A stretch of DNA of 64,000 nucleotides. Origin: Scylla paramamosain (taxonomy: Eukaryota; Arthropoda; Malacostraca; Decapoda; Portunidae). The stretch lies in assembly GCF_035594125.1 (NCBI RefSeq), contig NC_087180.1, forward strand, positions 13,687,615-13,751,614. The letters run 5' to 3'. The first letter of the stretch is position 1, and each line of letters opens with the position of its first letter. The notes beneath the pieces were generated by a model. It was not told where the DNA came from, did no database searches, and saw only the letters and a program-made list of their open reading frames with translations. The position numbers and the translations under genes are program-made. This document shows, in pieces, positions 1 to 24,479 of the stretch.

Positions 1-3000
1 TAACATTCGCTTTTAGAATACTTGTCGAGTCTTTAATCCCACCTTGCTCCACATTACACAAGTGAAACAAGAGCATTAACAGCGTGGTGATCTGGAGAGG
101 AGCGGAGGACGATCCATTGAAAAAAGGCCGTGACCTGAACGTTGAATAATCCTACTACTCTGCGTGATGCAAGATTTTGAACAGTTGCTTGCTGCTGAAC
201 CTAAAGATTTTGTACACCGTCATCAGGCTTTGCAAGTGTCAATCTTCTCTTTCTCCTTGCAAAGCCCAACTCATCATTATTCATCACAGTCAACGTGGTT
301 TATAATAAGTCATATTTCTCAAGGCGTCGGTCGTCACTGTTGGCTGTTGGGCAGTGTGCTGTCGGGGAGTGTTGGGAGAGGTGTTGCCGAACGCTCTTTT
401 ATTTATGATTTCTTTCGCCTTAACCGTCGCATCTCTCCTTTATTTTAGTGCTGACTAGGAAAATGTCAATAATACCTTACATCGGATCCAGTTACGTGGC
501 CACACTCGTTTCTGCGGTATCTTACACTTAAAGATAATGAGTTATATTATGTGAAGTGTTACTGGGCCTTGAGTGAAGTGCTTCAGTAACCGGTTCCAGT
601 CACAAGGTGTATCCCGTGACCACCGCAGCCAAGAGGGCGTGAGACACAATTGAGCTGAGGCTTGGCGTGCGTGAGGGAGAGGGCCAAGCTGGAGGGAAGG
701 TGTGACTGCTGCGAGGAAGCAGCCCAGCCACGGCATCTTCTCATCGCAGAGGTAATTAGGTTACAGTGACCAATCAAAGAGAATGAGAGGGGGTGTCAAT
801 GGAATAACATTCATCCTTCCCTTAGTATGTGAACGTATGGACTTGGGTAAAGTTAATCGAACTAAACGTTCCTTGGCGTAAATGGAAAACGATAACCTAA
901 CCACACTAATCACACACAAATTACCCTACCAACAAGCCTATACTGTCTCTATGCACGAGCAACAGTAGATTACATCTTTCTCCATATTCCGGTAATATGT
1001 AGCTATTTTCAGTAGCATAGTTAGCGAAGAGCAGTGTTGTGAAATTTAAACAGCTTAATTAGGAAATAGAAGTCAGTTGTTTCAGATCTCTTAGGTAGCA
1101 GTAAAGTTGCGACATGACACAGAGAAAACTCATAGTGGCTTTCGTTCGCACGTTTGTGTCTAGTGATTATAAATTGAGGATAAAATGATGTGAATTCTTG
1201 AGTGAGATCATTCACTCGCATAATTGCAAGTAAAAAGAAGAAAATATTTATAACTACATCTTACACCATCGTTTGTTTCCAAGATATAAAGAAACAACAC
1301 TCGCGGTCACGTTAATCCACGCCTAAGATAATATATGCATACTAAATATACTTGACAAAATTCAAAGTTAAAAAGAAAGTAGGCTAATAATACAAGAAAA
1401 AATGTCTGAAGTGAATGCTGATTACTATGAACTTAAACATATATGTAATAGCTTAACATGTAGTTGGTGAGCGAAAAATGTGATCTCTTATCCGTTGTAA
1501 TCACATTTGTGTTTCCAAGTAAGGGATTCCACAAAATCATGATTTCTTCATTTATTAGTAATTATTTAAAAAAAGAAGAGTAGCTTCACTCGTTAGTTTC
1601 GTGTTCAGAAGTAGCATACGTGTATACACTGTTCCTTATTGTATACATCCATGACATACGCACATCCAGCAGCTTAATGGAATCCGCGGCGCACCCACTC
1701 CTGTATAGTTAATCGCGTTGATTCTCCTGAGAAGGCAAGATATGACATTTCAGTCTTCTATTGTTGACGCGGGACCTACCCAGCCCTTGCCACAATGACT
1801 TTCAGATGATAAGCGTCACAACGATCTTTTCTTTTCTGTAAGTGTGGGTTTTGGTTAAAGCAGATTCGTGCCCACCAGCCTTCGACACGGTATTAAGATT
1901 AACCTTGTGAATCAGACATGCATCTCATGCTCGAATCTCAGTATTGAAATAGTAAAATAAAAACTTATCTTATTCAATACTCATTTGACATATCTGTGTC
2001 ACAATGGTGTTGTCTGACAGAGGCAGTGCACATACTGACTCACGGAGAAAGCTAACCACCTTGGACATACGTCATAGGGTGCAATTCCACTGCGTTTTTC
2101 CAGTGATTATCCAGAAGTGACTACAGCTCACGGTCTTTGATACTCCTCAAACATTTCCTAAGAAGGTGCCAAATATCAGATTAGTATAAATATCCTGAAT
2201 CTCTCGACACACCATTCGAATCCCCACCTTCAGAAAATATTCACGAGGCGGTCCTTTCAGCTTGAGGACGAAGTGAATGTTTGTAGAAAATAGCACTTCT
2301 ATTTCTTCTCACGGATAGCTGATTCTCCCTCATCCCCTCATATGACGGGATATCCAAGAAAGCTAGTTATGTACTATTGTGCGCTTCAGAGGTGTTGTTA
2401 CATAGTTTTTTTTCGGACATAATGATTAAGTTACAAAGTTTGGATTAGGCTCATCGTCCGGGAGCTGCCACTCGTCGCCTAAAATCGAGGTATTTGTTAT
2501 GAGTCAAGAGTAAAGTACCTTAATAACACACGGTTTGAGAACATTAGCAGAAGGTCTGACTGTATTTGTGGTAGAAAACGAGCGTAATCCAACCATTCAT
2601 TACTTAGCTCTACCTAGATCACGATGTAACACCGCCTCTGAAGTGCATAGTAGCCTTCACCCTGCAGAGGTTGCTGTCGTGGTCGTAGCTTTTTCAAGTT
2701 CTCTTCTTATTGATGAATTACTACATTAGGCACATTCTTTTCTTAGCATGGCTTCTCCTAAATTCTTAGCAAAAAAGGAGCAAGAGCATCGTTTGCAGCC
2801 AATGATACCTCCTGCATTGCGCCCTTGAGGATCGTTCATTTCTCGCTACCTTCCTGATATTTATTGCGTCGCCTTAACGTTTTAACTGCTGTGGTCGTCC
2901 CATTTCGACATTCAGAGCATACATACATTTGTAAGCCACGTTTGTAGAAGTCTGCCTGTGATTGATTATTGTTAGAAGGTACTTGCTCTAACATTTATCG

Positions 3001-3295
3001 TCAGTTGATGTGTTGAATCAGTTTTCAGTGTTGTCAATTAGTCTTTTTCCCCCAGACCGGCATTCATAGCTCTTATCTACTGGTTATTTTACTGGAGTTC
3101 TGTGTTTGTATATCTGGGCATGTTCTGTGTTAATTTTGGCCTGAGTATGGATTAATATTTCAATTGATTAATATTTGTATGTAAAAACTAAACTAATGTA
3201 ATGTGGGGCGCCGCAGAAAGGGTTACAAAAGTTCAGGATGCCATCACTGAAAAAAAAAAAAAAATGAGAACCACTAGCTAAATGTGTCAAACCTG
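1..3295. other. Upstream region, no recognised gene
   Basis: AT-rich, non-repetitive sequence. Only short open frames occur and none resembles a known protein. A 5' untranslated exon and the promoter of the ABCG gene may lie here, because the first coding exon has its own splice acceptor, but I cannot place them. A short frame at about 164-235 has a coding-like composition but no recognisable relatives or clear splice sites. Confidence 0.5.
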
Positions 3296-3325
3296 TTATT
3301 ATTATTATCATTATTATTATTATCA

Positions 3326-3375
<50 letters not shown>

Positions 3376-3382
3376 GTTATCA

Positions 3383-3452
<70 letters not shown>
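3296..3452. repeat. (ATT)n microsatellite
   Basis: About 157 bases of TTA/ATT triplets with a few TCA interruptions. It ends about 40 bases before the splice acceptor of the first coding exon of the ABCG gene. Confidence 0.97.
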
Positions 3453-3453
<1 letters not shown>

Positions 3454-3497
3454 CACGCCTCTGTATTACATTAAAGCCATGACGTTTCCCCAGAAAA

Positions 3498-11326
<7,829 letters not shown>

Positions 11327-11646
11327 CCCAACACTCGCTGGCTACCAGTGTACCACCTATCAATCCATATACCATAGTGAGATGACCGAGATCCCACTCG
11401 AAGGGTCCAGATGAGTCAGAAGCAATCTCAATATACACATATTTTGGCTGTTAGATTATTGCAGTATGACAATTGTTACTTCATTTGAGTAAATCTGGAC
11501 GACTTTACTGACCAAGAGCCACAGGTACTGAAAGGTCTGAGTCGCTGAATCGCTCCTTTCACTATTAGTGATGCCTTTCAAAATAATACCATTCACCTGC
11601 ACATCACTTTTTTTCAGACTTGAGAAACCATAGCAGTGCAGGATTT

Positions 11647-11652
11647 AATAAA
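11647..11652 (+). promoter_or_regulatory. Candidate polyadenylation signal of ABCG gene
   Basis: AATAAA 321 bases after the stop codon, the first canonical signal downstream. It implies a 3' UTR of about 340 bases. Confidence 0.5.
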
Positions 11653-11679
11653 AACTGTTATTTGAAGATGGACGCTGTT

Positions 11680-13224
11680 TTACAGGATAAGTATAAAATT
11701 AGCTAGGCTACTATGCTCTATTGTATCTAGACTTAAAAAATAAGGTAGAAAATTACAGTAAACTCTATTATGGACAATTTAGGACTTTTCAATTTCAGAA
11801 GAGAATAATGAAGTCCATTAAATGGACTGCATCCTCTACATTTATAATGTATGAACCTCCTGGAAATTCATAAGGTTTAATTTCCTTTCAAACATATTAC
11901 GGTGAATTACAGCATAGCATCTTATAAAATTTACTTTCTATGGCTTTTTCGTATATATATATATAGTGTATAGTAAACAGTATATACGAGTAAATGAGGC
12001 ACTCTGAAAAGAAAACGCGAGCTCACCGCCAAATTTTTTTTTTTACTTTTTTTTTTTTTTTTTTTTTTTTGCGGTGTTACAAAGTATTGCAGGTTTAATA
12101 GGGGACAGTCTTTGTGCAAAATGTGCTGCACCTATTGTCGACTTCTTGTATATTTTGCAAGTGATCTACACACCATTAATGATACTGAGCACGTCTTCCG
12201 CTAGCGCTGACGAGAAGAGAGAAACCATCCGTTCTTGGGAAATGAAAGCGTAATGTGAGTGAGTGAAAAGTACACAAAACAATTTGCATGACAAAGAGAA
12301 GAGAAGTATGCTAGTCGTAACTATTATTACTTTGAGTCGCTAAATATTGTTCAATGTCGCCAGATCTAGCGACAAAGCTGCTTATTTGGCAAGAGTGTTG
12401 GCGGATGCAGCGCAGCGGCTAGACACGAGTCTCATATGACCATGGCGCATGCGTGAGCAAAGCAATTGCGGTGCGAGTTCACTCGAGGCAGCACTCAGGG
12501 TCCGCCCATACGTGAACAGCATGCCAGACGCTGTGCTGTCCCGGAGTGAGCATTTCCATGCTGGTCTGATGATGAACTCGGTAGATATATTTAGCTCATG
12601 GTTTCTTGGGACGGTTTGACTACTCAGATACATTATTTTCGTTTGGGTGGACCTCGAGTGAACCTACACCGGGAATAAACTACAAGCCAGTCGATCAGAA
12701 CTCGATGACCTACGTCGCAGACGTCGCTCTCCTAGCTTCGCTGGCAATGTAAACAGCTTCTAGCAAATGGAAGTCACGTGGCTTTGCATCTCCAACATGG
12801 TGTAGCTAGTGTAGCATCGTAACCAGTGCATTTGAGCATACCAGGAAGCGGGAGAAGCATGTAGAGGAGAGGAAAAGCGAGCAGGCAAAGAAGAGAAGGA
12901 ACCTTGGCTAGGCTTATGTGAGTCCTATCACCAAACTCGTCGGGTGAGTCTGCTTGCCGGCGTGGTTGCTTTGAGAAGGTAGGGATGAAGGTCATTTGGT
13001 GCATCGTTGATGAATATTGATATCTAGGTGACTACAGCATTAAAACAGCCTTTGCTCACCATACCGATAAATTACAACCTCTTTGACTGCCTGTATCAAA
13101 TTCTATATTGAAAATATTTTCCAACACTACTTGAACGTGTCTCCGAATACTGTGTTGCAAAATGCCATCATGTCTTCATACCATTTATATGCACGACAAC
13201 ACCAAGCGTCTTTCTTCAAGGACA

Positions 13225-13287
<63 letters not shown>

Positions 13288-13970
13288 CGGCCAGGATCAC
13301 GTGTTGAACTTGTGATCGCCAGCTAATCCTCCCGGAGAGAGCTTTGAGTTGACATTCTGATATATTGGAAAGGCTGTGATCTTTAGCCCACCACACATCC
13401 ATCACTCTTGCTAGAGAACAGTAGCTGCTCATTTGTGACTTGAGCAGAGAGTGAACCTCAGTCTGTCTTTATGTCACAGATCGTGACAAAAACATTCCTA
13501 CATTCACGCGGACATGGTAACACTGAGCGGGCAATGTGCTATACAGGCTGCTGTTTGCCCACTCTTCGACTTATTTCAACATCCTAATCTTCCTACCAAA
13601 CCCCTCAGCTCAGGAAGAGCAGAAGGCATAATGTTCTTGTCACTGTCTGTGACACATTATAGTAACACGCAAGTGTGTTCTCCTTAAGGTGTGTGTGTGT
13701 GTGTGTGTGTATTCTATGTATGTGTGTGTTACATCCACAACAAGACCCGTCCTTCAAGGCCTTTGCTGGATACTACGTAGTATACAGAGTGCTTGCTTAT
13801 ACTCAAACCAATATGCGCAGCCAACCAAATTTTTCCTTGTCGATGAATAAATACCACGATGACCTGAAGCGATAAGTACGGAACTGTCTCAGCTGTTAAC
13901 TCTGTACTGCCTGCGAAGTATGGTGGGAACCTTGCTGTTCATATTAGCCGTAAATACAAGTGAAATTTAT
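11680..13970. other. Intergenic, no recognised gene
   Basis: Contains T-runs at 12033-12070 and a GA microsatellite. A GC-richer patch at 12360-12780 includes gcgcatgcgtgag, an NRF1-like motif, which could mark an unannotated promoter. Short frames show no similarity I recognise. Confidence 0.4.
13227..13285. repeat. (GA)n microsatellite
   Basis: About 59 bases of GA. Confidence 0.97.
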
Positions 13971-14600
13971 AAGAACACAAGAAAAGAAGGGAAGCTGCAA
14001 GAAGCCACCAGGCCTACATGTGGCAGTCCCTATATTAAACATGCCCGCCTATTTCAACCTATCATTTTCATCATAAATGTATATAACTTTCCTTAAAAGT
14101 TCCCAAATGACTCGGCATTAACATTCTGATTACTGAGTATATTTCATTCATCTACGGTTCTATTTGACTAGTTTTTTTCTATTTTTTAAAATCTAACTTT
14201 ATCAAACTTGAACCCATTATTTCTTGTCTTTTCCTGATTATTGATCCTGGGGATTTTGCTTATGTCAACACCATTCTATTCCATATACCATTTAAAGACC
14301 TCTTAAGCTACGCCTCTTCATGGAATGTAAAATCAAAAGTTTCGGTCTCCTTTCAGATGGGATGCTCCTCAACCCTCATAGATATTTTTAGTCCTCCTTT
14401 GTACTGGTTCTAACAAACCTATAATCTTCCTGTACTATGGGGGCCAGAATTCCATAACATAATTTAGACGAAGTAACCAGCGTCAAATATAATTTTGATT
14501 TGATATTTCGGATTTTAACTAGTAGTTCACTAATAACATCTTTGCATTCTTTTAGTACTCTGGGATATGTTTCTTCTGGCCCTTGTGATTTAACTTTTAA
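13971..14600 (-). mobile_element. LINE reverse-transcriptase C-terminal remnant
   Basis: The minus strand reads, across frames, EEHPI*KETETF, then NRTVDE*NILSNQ, then NVNAESFGN. This is the order of the conserved RSIPYEERLKLLNL ... NRVVDEWNRLSN ... VNSIxSFKxRLD segment of a widespread non-LTR retrotransposon family (recognised from memory). Stops replace coding residues, for example the Trp of DEWN, so it is inactive. About 630 bases are recognisable. Confidence 0.75.
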
Positions 14601-15275
14601 TTTTTAGCCTTTCTCCTCATTTATGGAAATATCTCAGCTTACCTGTTTAGAAAATCCGTTTGCTTTCTGGCGTTTCCTGTATGTTTTCTTGAGTTAAACC
14701 TTTGAAATACAGTGGTTCAGAATTTTACTCTTGGAAGTCTTAGCTGCCCTATATCAGTAGGTCATGTTTATATTAAAGACATAAAAAAGGACCACAGCAA
14801 ATCTTCAGTTGTAGCACGTGTTAAGTATCGATTAAGAAGAGGCACAGCTTATTATTTATTAAATTATTATTAAATGACCAGTCGCTATTTTGCTGAAGTG
14901 ATATGCACCCTAACCAACCATTAATAAACCTAGCGCTTGCGCACGCACCGCTAGGAAAATATTGACGAGGTCCACCGCAAGTGACGAGATTAAACTTTAG
15001 TTCCGCATTTGATCGGAGAGCTGCTCGGTGAACAACGAGTAATCGGTCAAAATCTTTGAACTTGTTAGTGCATTAAGATTTTAAAGTAAAAAAAATCACA
15101 TCTATTTAATGCCTATGCACATGATATATTCCTATTCTGTAGTTTATGATATCGCCAATATTGATATTGTTGGTGGAAATAAAAATTACAATAATAATAT
15201 TGTTTGTTCCTATCTGCATTCCCTTGACCGCAAGTAGATAATATGAACAGAATGTAATACTGTCTCGGCAAACAG

Positions 15276-15278
<3 letters not shown>

Positions 15279-15348
<70 letters not shown>
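15279..15348. repeat. (GA)n microsatellite
   Basis: About 70 bases of GA. Confidence 0.97.
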
Positions 15349-15351
<3 letters not shown>

Positions 15352-15816
15352 TTCCTCCACCACTACTTGTAGATGACCAAACAGGGCCAAACAAACACCA
15401 CACCGCTATCACCGCAGTGCTCAAGGGGAATACTGAATGCGGGTCCTCTTCCGCCACCTAACAACGTATAAGCAACAAATCTTTTCCAGCGCTGGTTACC
15501 AGTAGCCACTACTACTAGTAGTAGTAGTTGTCCGTCACATCCAGAACGACTACGTAACATCCCTTCATAAGCCTTCACCCAAAAAACTACAAGGACAAAG
15601 ACAAAATCAATAATTAAATTTCACTGGAAAATTATGTGGTATTTGTGTCACTTGGTGATAAATGGCATCTTTTTCTCTGCTGTCGACATCAAGAAATGCT
15701 TTCGGATACCGTATAAAACAGCGTCCGTCGCTCCGAGGGACCAAACTCTGAACCCCACACCAGTGACAAAGAGAGCAGCATCTTCCCTCAACGTTATGGT
15801 ATGTAAGAGCGAAGGC

Positions 15817-15819
<3 letters not shown>

Positions 15820-15853
<34 letters not shown>
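15820..15853. repeat. (TC)n microsatellite
   Basis: About 34 bases of TC. Confidence 0.95.
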
Positions 15854-16148
15854 GTAAATGCATAAAATTCAACAGTTTGCGCGTCAGCTTTATGGATTGC
15901 TCCATGAAACACCTGTAACACGTTATAATGTACTGTAATTTACAAGTCTTCAGGCCTTTCGAGAGGGAGGTTACAAGACATCCTTCAGTCTTTGATGATC
16001 GTATTTGATCTGTTTACCGACACCCTTGCCTCTATGCACGAGAATATATGGACTCCTTGTTACTTGATAACACCACGTCCATGTTAGATATTGTTAAATT
16101 GCTGTTCTCACCATATCAAGAAATTAACACAATATAACTGAACAGGCA

Positions 16149-16532
16149 ATGCTAACCAAGAAGAGAGGCGTGTTGGTGGTGGCAGTGGTGGTCATGATGG
16201 TGGTGGCGGCGCTGGGCCCGCCCATCACCACAGCAGCCACAGGTAAGTCCATGCGTGTTTCCTGATAGTAGTGCACAGCGAGTAACTTGTCATTGTTTTA
16301 AGGTTACGGAACCTCAGGATAATGGTTCTATCAACACTGCTCTAGTTCCAGAATACCAAGGGCCGGCCAGGTTTCGCAGAGGGGTGGAGCCTGTCATCTT
16401 TAACGGACAAAAAGCTAGTAGACCTCGTGTGGTATGTAACAAAAACATATCAAATAATAGACTATGAATATGTTATGTAACCTTTCTTCTCTTCTGTCTT
16501 TTCCACTACTTGGATCCCCCCCGCCCTCCCGC

Positions 16533-16601
<69 letters not shown>

Positions 16602-16949
16602 GTCACACTATTATTTTTTTTCTGTTTGTTGTTTCTTCTTCATCGTTATCATTGTACATTCTTCAGTACCATGTGTTGATATTTTCATTACATCTTGTCC
16701 AGTCCTGTGCTCTTCCGTAACCCGGCGATGTCTGTTCCTTTTTGCCTTTTGTTGTGCTTGTATATGTACATATGTGAATATTTGGGAGCATACCTATATT
16801 CAGAAATTTCATTACTGCAGTGCTGCCGAAAACAAAGACTCATATCTAACTTGAGCAAATAAAATGAAATGGTAAGTGATAAACTGACCATTTTCTTTAA
16901 TTTCAATCAACAAATTGTTCACTAAATTCTGTCGAAATTTAACTTTGGT

Positions 16950-16986
<37 letters not shown>

Positions 16987-17068
16987 TGTAAATTCTAAGA
17001 GATTTTGTATTTACCTTTTTAATTTTCTGTTCCAGGGTTATTTGTCCTATAATCGTAGAGGGAAGTAA
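16149..17068 (+). CDS. Candidate small secreted peptide (3 exons, unrecognised)
   Basis: Joining 16149-16242, 16352-16431 and 17036-17068 gives 68 residues ending at TAA (17066-17068). Exon 1 is a textbook signal peptide: basic start MLTKKR, hydrophobic core GVLVVAVVVMMVVAAL, then small residues, ending G|gtaagt (phase 1). Exon 2 (acceptor ctctagttccag, donor GTG|gtatgt) encodes YQGPARFRRGVEPVIFNGQK and a short basic tail. Exon 3 has a strong acceptor (attttctgttccag) and encodes GYLSYNRRGK then stop. Phases fit at both junctions. An in-frame stop lies just upstream of the ATG. The mature part would be basic and cysteine-free with an RR pair, as in neuropeptide or antimicrobial precursors. 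I do not recognise the family. The short length and lack of homology mean the model could be wrong, exon 2 especially. Confidence 0.42.
16538..16601. repeat. (TC)n microsatellite
   Basis: About 64 bases of TC, in intron 2 of the candidate peptide gene. Confidence 0.97.
16953..16984. repeat. (GT)n microsatellite
   Basis: About 32 bases of GT, 50 bases before the acceptor of the last exon of the candidate peptide gene. Confidence 0.95.
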
Positions 17069-17342
17069 CGTGTTGTTCTCTTGTGGTGGCTGAACAAAGA
17101 ACTGCGTTCTTCGTTACGAAGCAGTGAAATATGAATCTATTATAAATACGGAAATTGGACGTGACAAGGATCCTGCAGGCCGGAAGGACAAGCTTAATTG
17201 GAACAACAGAAACATAAGGCAACACCACAGCCAGTTGAGTTTTGGCGCGTGTTTCCGCGTCCTGTCGCGGCACAACACACCTCATGGGGCGTCTGGTACC
17301 CAGTCGTGACGCATTCATTGTTGCAGTGTTTTACTTTGAACA

Positions 17343-17348
17343 ATTAAA
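17343..17348 (+). promoter_or_regulatory. Candidate polyadenylation signal (peptide gene)
   Basis: ATTAAA 275 bases after the candidate stop codon. It is a common variant signal, and support is by position only. Confidence 0.25.
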
Positions 17349-17399
17349 TACTTACCAAATGTGATGGTATTGTCCTTAAGTGCAAGTCTTTATGGATAC

Positions 17400-21300
<3,901 letters not shown>

Positions 21301-21309
21301 GGTTTCGAT

Positions 21310-21447
21310 AAGTTCTCAGGAATTTTTTTTTTTTTTTTTGTAGGAACCACGTATCTCACACTGAAACCGTTTCGAATTGTGCAACATAAGGAGATGGTTC
21401 GGCATTGAGATGGTGCTTTATCCACTAGTGCGCTCGAGCGGTGCTTC
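21310..21447 (-). mobile_element. tRNA-derived SINE with poly(A) tail
   Basis: Read on the minus strand: a tRNA-like head with A-box-like CTAGTGGATAAAGC, about 48 bases later a B-box-like AATTCGAAAC, then about 35 bases and an 18-base poly(A) run (the T-run at 21321-21338). Box spacing and the A-tail are those of a tRNA-derived SINE. Target-site duplications were not obvious. Confidence 0.5.
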
Positions 21448-21930
21448 TTGAAAAGGTGGAAAGCGACGGCGGTTCGGAATCGACATCGGTATTGGTTGTT
21501 GCGAGTGAGAAATTCCAAGCATCCATAATTGAAATATCCTGCTGGAGACGTATCTGCAAGGTGTCGGTGTCACCACACAGTATATACATAAAGAACGAAT
21601 CGCTAAGTTCAGGGAACGAAAAAGAATTACGACCGGTTCATATGTTGTACAAAATAACCTAACGCATCTTGTTCTAGGGAATATTCTAACAGCAGAGGTA
21701 ATCCCTGAAGCACCGCGGCCCCGGTTAAACGTCGAGGGGATGGCACTCGAGGCCGACGTTGTGGATGGCGGTGTCTAAACAAAACGCCCTTGGAAGATAT
21801 GATGGGCAACGAATCCTCCCTGAATAAATCCCCAAATAAGGCAGGCGTTCCACAAATACGTTGGGAGATCCTCCATTAGCTACGAAGCTGTGTAATTTTG
21901 ATTGTATTATTGTTCAACCATAGTATCAAT

Positions 21931-22133
21931 TACTTTTCTTGTATAGCCTTTGAAGTTGTGCTGAAATACTGCCTTTGAAGTTGTGCTGAAATACTGTATT
22001 ACGTGTTTCGTATCAATTACTTTTCTTGTATAGCTTTTGAAGTTGGGCTGAAATACTGTATTACGTGTTTCGTATCAATTACTTGTATAGCTTTTGAAGT
22101 TGGGCTGAAATACTGTATTACGTGTTTCTTGTT
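21931..22133. repeat. Minisatellite, about 62-base unit
   Basis: Three to four copies of a unit containing ttgtatagcttttgaagttg, then ctgaaatactgtattacgtg. The first copies are truncated and the last two nearly identical. Confidence 0.85.
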
Positions 22134-22740
22134 ACAGGTTTCAGAATGGATGTCCTTGCATCAGGCGTCCTACTTCACCTTGTAAACGGATTGTTGCATT
22201 GGGAGATTAGATGTTACATTCTGACCTGGTCTTCCTCGTAGACCGGCCAGCTGCCACAGTCCTCACAGGACTTCCAACCTCTTACCCCTCCCCCACCAGC
22301 CCTGCTATCTTGCTTGAGGGAGGTAGGGGTTGTCAATACATGCCATACAATGTTGTCATTTTATTCCTCTGTCCTGTGGAAGTACCCGCTTGTGGTGTCA
22401 ATACTGTATAATAAATAATGAAGTCAATTTCCTTTATGTATTTCCAAATGAGTAACCCTGGGTAATGCAATATGTTTTGTAAGGAAAAAATTAATTTCAG
22501 AATTATAAATTTATTTTCTGAAGTACATGGAATGGCTGGTAAAAAGAATATTAATTAAAAATAGCTCCAGCACCAACATTTACATGAAATGGCTGGTAAA
22601 AAAAAATGGCTGAAAAAAAAAAAAAAAAAATCTAGCACCAAATATTCTTTAGTGCCACAAATAGTAGCAGCTATGTGCCAAGCTGCCAATAAACATCCAT
22701 TTGCCCCCCATAAAAACTACTGCTAGAGCTCTCAAACCCT

Positions 22741-22882
22741 AAAAAGATTGCCTTTTCTTGCCTAAAAAGATTGCCTTTTCTTGCCTTTTCTTGCCTAAAT
22801 TGCCTTTTCTTGCCTAAATTGCCTTTTCTTGCCTAAAAAATTGCCTTTTCTTGCCTAATTTTCTTGCCTAAAAAAATTGCCT
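22741..22882. repeat. Minisatellite, 18-20-base unit
   Basis: About seven copies of ttgccttttcttgcctaaa with variable A-runs and one internal ttgcctttt contraction. Confidence 0.9.
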
Positions 22883-23051
22883 TAAGTCAAAAATACTCGG
22901 AAGAGTCTCCGGAGACTTTGCAGATGGTTCATTGTAACTAAAATAAGTTAACCCCTCACTATATTTAACCAACATATTTGATTACATTGTCTTAAGTCTT
23001 AGGACAATTTTCAACTTAGACTAATTAGCTTATACTATATAGCTTATATAC

Positions 23052-23152
23052 TCTATACAAATTTATAATGACTATATATACAAAGCTTTGACAAATAATA
23101 GCTATATACAAATTCATAATGACTATATATACAAAGCTTTGACAAATACTAG
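23052..23152. repeat. Tandem duplication, about 50 bases
   Basis: Two nearly identical copies of a unit containing ataatgactatatatacaaa, then gctttgacaaata. Confidence 0.85.
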
Positions 23153-24479
23153 CTTACTTATATATAGTCAATTTAATTTATATAGTAAAACTATTAGTCT
23201 ATAAATAGTCATAGTCAATTTGATTCATAATCAAAGTAAATATTCAATTCAGTCTAAATGTCTCAAAAATGTATATGAAACCTATTTACACACAACACTT
23301 CTACCTAAATGAGACATTTACATAAAGGAACAAGGTCTACAACAGTTGTAGACCTTGCAGTTATGACTGTGAACTTCCATCAGTGGTATATTGCTTCATG
23401 CTTGTGCAATTTGGACCATTAAACACAAAGTGAAAGGCTTGGAACAGACTGAAGAGAACACAGTGAGATGGATGTGTGTGTGTGCTGTGAGAGATGGCTC
23501 AACAAGTAAGGGACTGATATGCAGGCTTTGAACTGACACCAAGTAAATGGCAGATTAATTGCATGAATTTGTTATTTATAACAAAGACTGACTGAACTGG
23601 ATGATGGTGATTAACAAAGCTAAGAACTTTAAACAAATCTTCATACTCTTATAGCAGCTTTTATAAAATTTCATAAACTGTTACTCCTAGCTAAATAAAC
23701 ATGTCCATGAAATTAAGTGACTTGATGCACACAAAAATTACCAATGTCAAGTCATGATATCTATGAATGTGAAGATATACAATCCTGTGGCTGAAATTAA
23801 GTGCACTACTACACCTTTCACAAAAAAGAAATCTTGAACCAATTATGCTGTGAATGTTATAGCATCCTCCATCCTCACCCCTCTCTGTTTTGCACTTGCC
23901 ACAGGTGTCTCTGAAAGCGCATGTGCTGCTGGACATCCAAAAGCCTGCAAGAAAAGAAAAAAGTCAATAAATGCCTCAGAAGGAGACTGAAGAGTAGAGG
24001 AGGAGGAGAAAAGTAATGGGGTGGAAGAGCATATTCAAGAAAGGAAATGAACAGAAGTCCTTTTGTCTTGGACTTCTGGTGATCCCGTTAAGAGAAGGGA
24101 AGTCCTGTGTTATGTAGGGATGTTGGTTGCTCATCAAGGTTGGATTCATGTGTCATAAATGAAGTGAGAGAACAGGAGGTAGATGATGTTGAGGCAGAGG
24201 GGAGTAATTTTAAGAAAGCTGTAGTGGAGAGTGCAGATGGTATGAGATGAGTGTGAGATGGAGTGAAAAAGGGAAGTCAATAGTGGTGTGAAGAGGTTAA
24301 GGTGGCTGTATAGGAAAAAGGAAGCAAAAAAGCAGGATTGAACTTCATGAGAGGTAAAAGGTTGCTGTTGTTATTGAAAGCTAACCTTCCTGGCTGGCAT
24401 GGGCCTTTCTGATGTGGCCCACAGGTTAATCTTAACAGAGGCAAAAGGAAAGCAGAAGACAAGTGAAAAGAGCTGTGTG

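Larger units (their letters stand above)
14600..16148. other. Intergenic, no recognised gene
   Basis: AT-rich sequence holding two simple repeats. The frames at 15607-15921 and 15634-15918 are carried by a TC repeat and look accidental. Confidence 0.4.

Noticed and set aside
164..448. Frame starting MMQDFEQLLAAEPKDF
   Set aside because: The first 24 residues look coding-like, but there is no clear acceptor or donor and no known relatives; too weak to call.
17124..17309. 61-residue frame just after the candidate peptide gene
   Set aside because: Follows the predicted stop codon, has no signal peptide and no splice connection; likely 3' untranslated.
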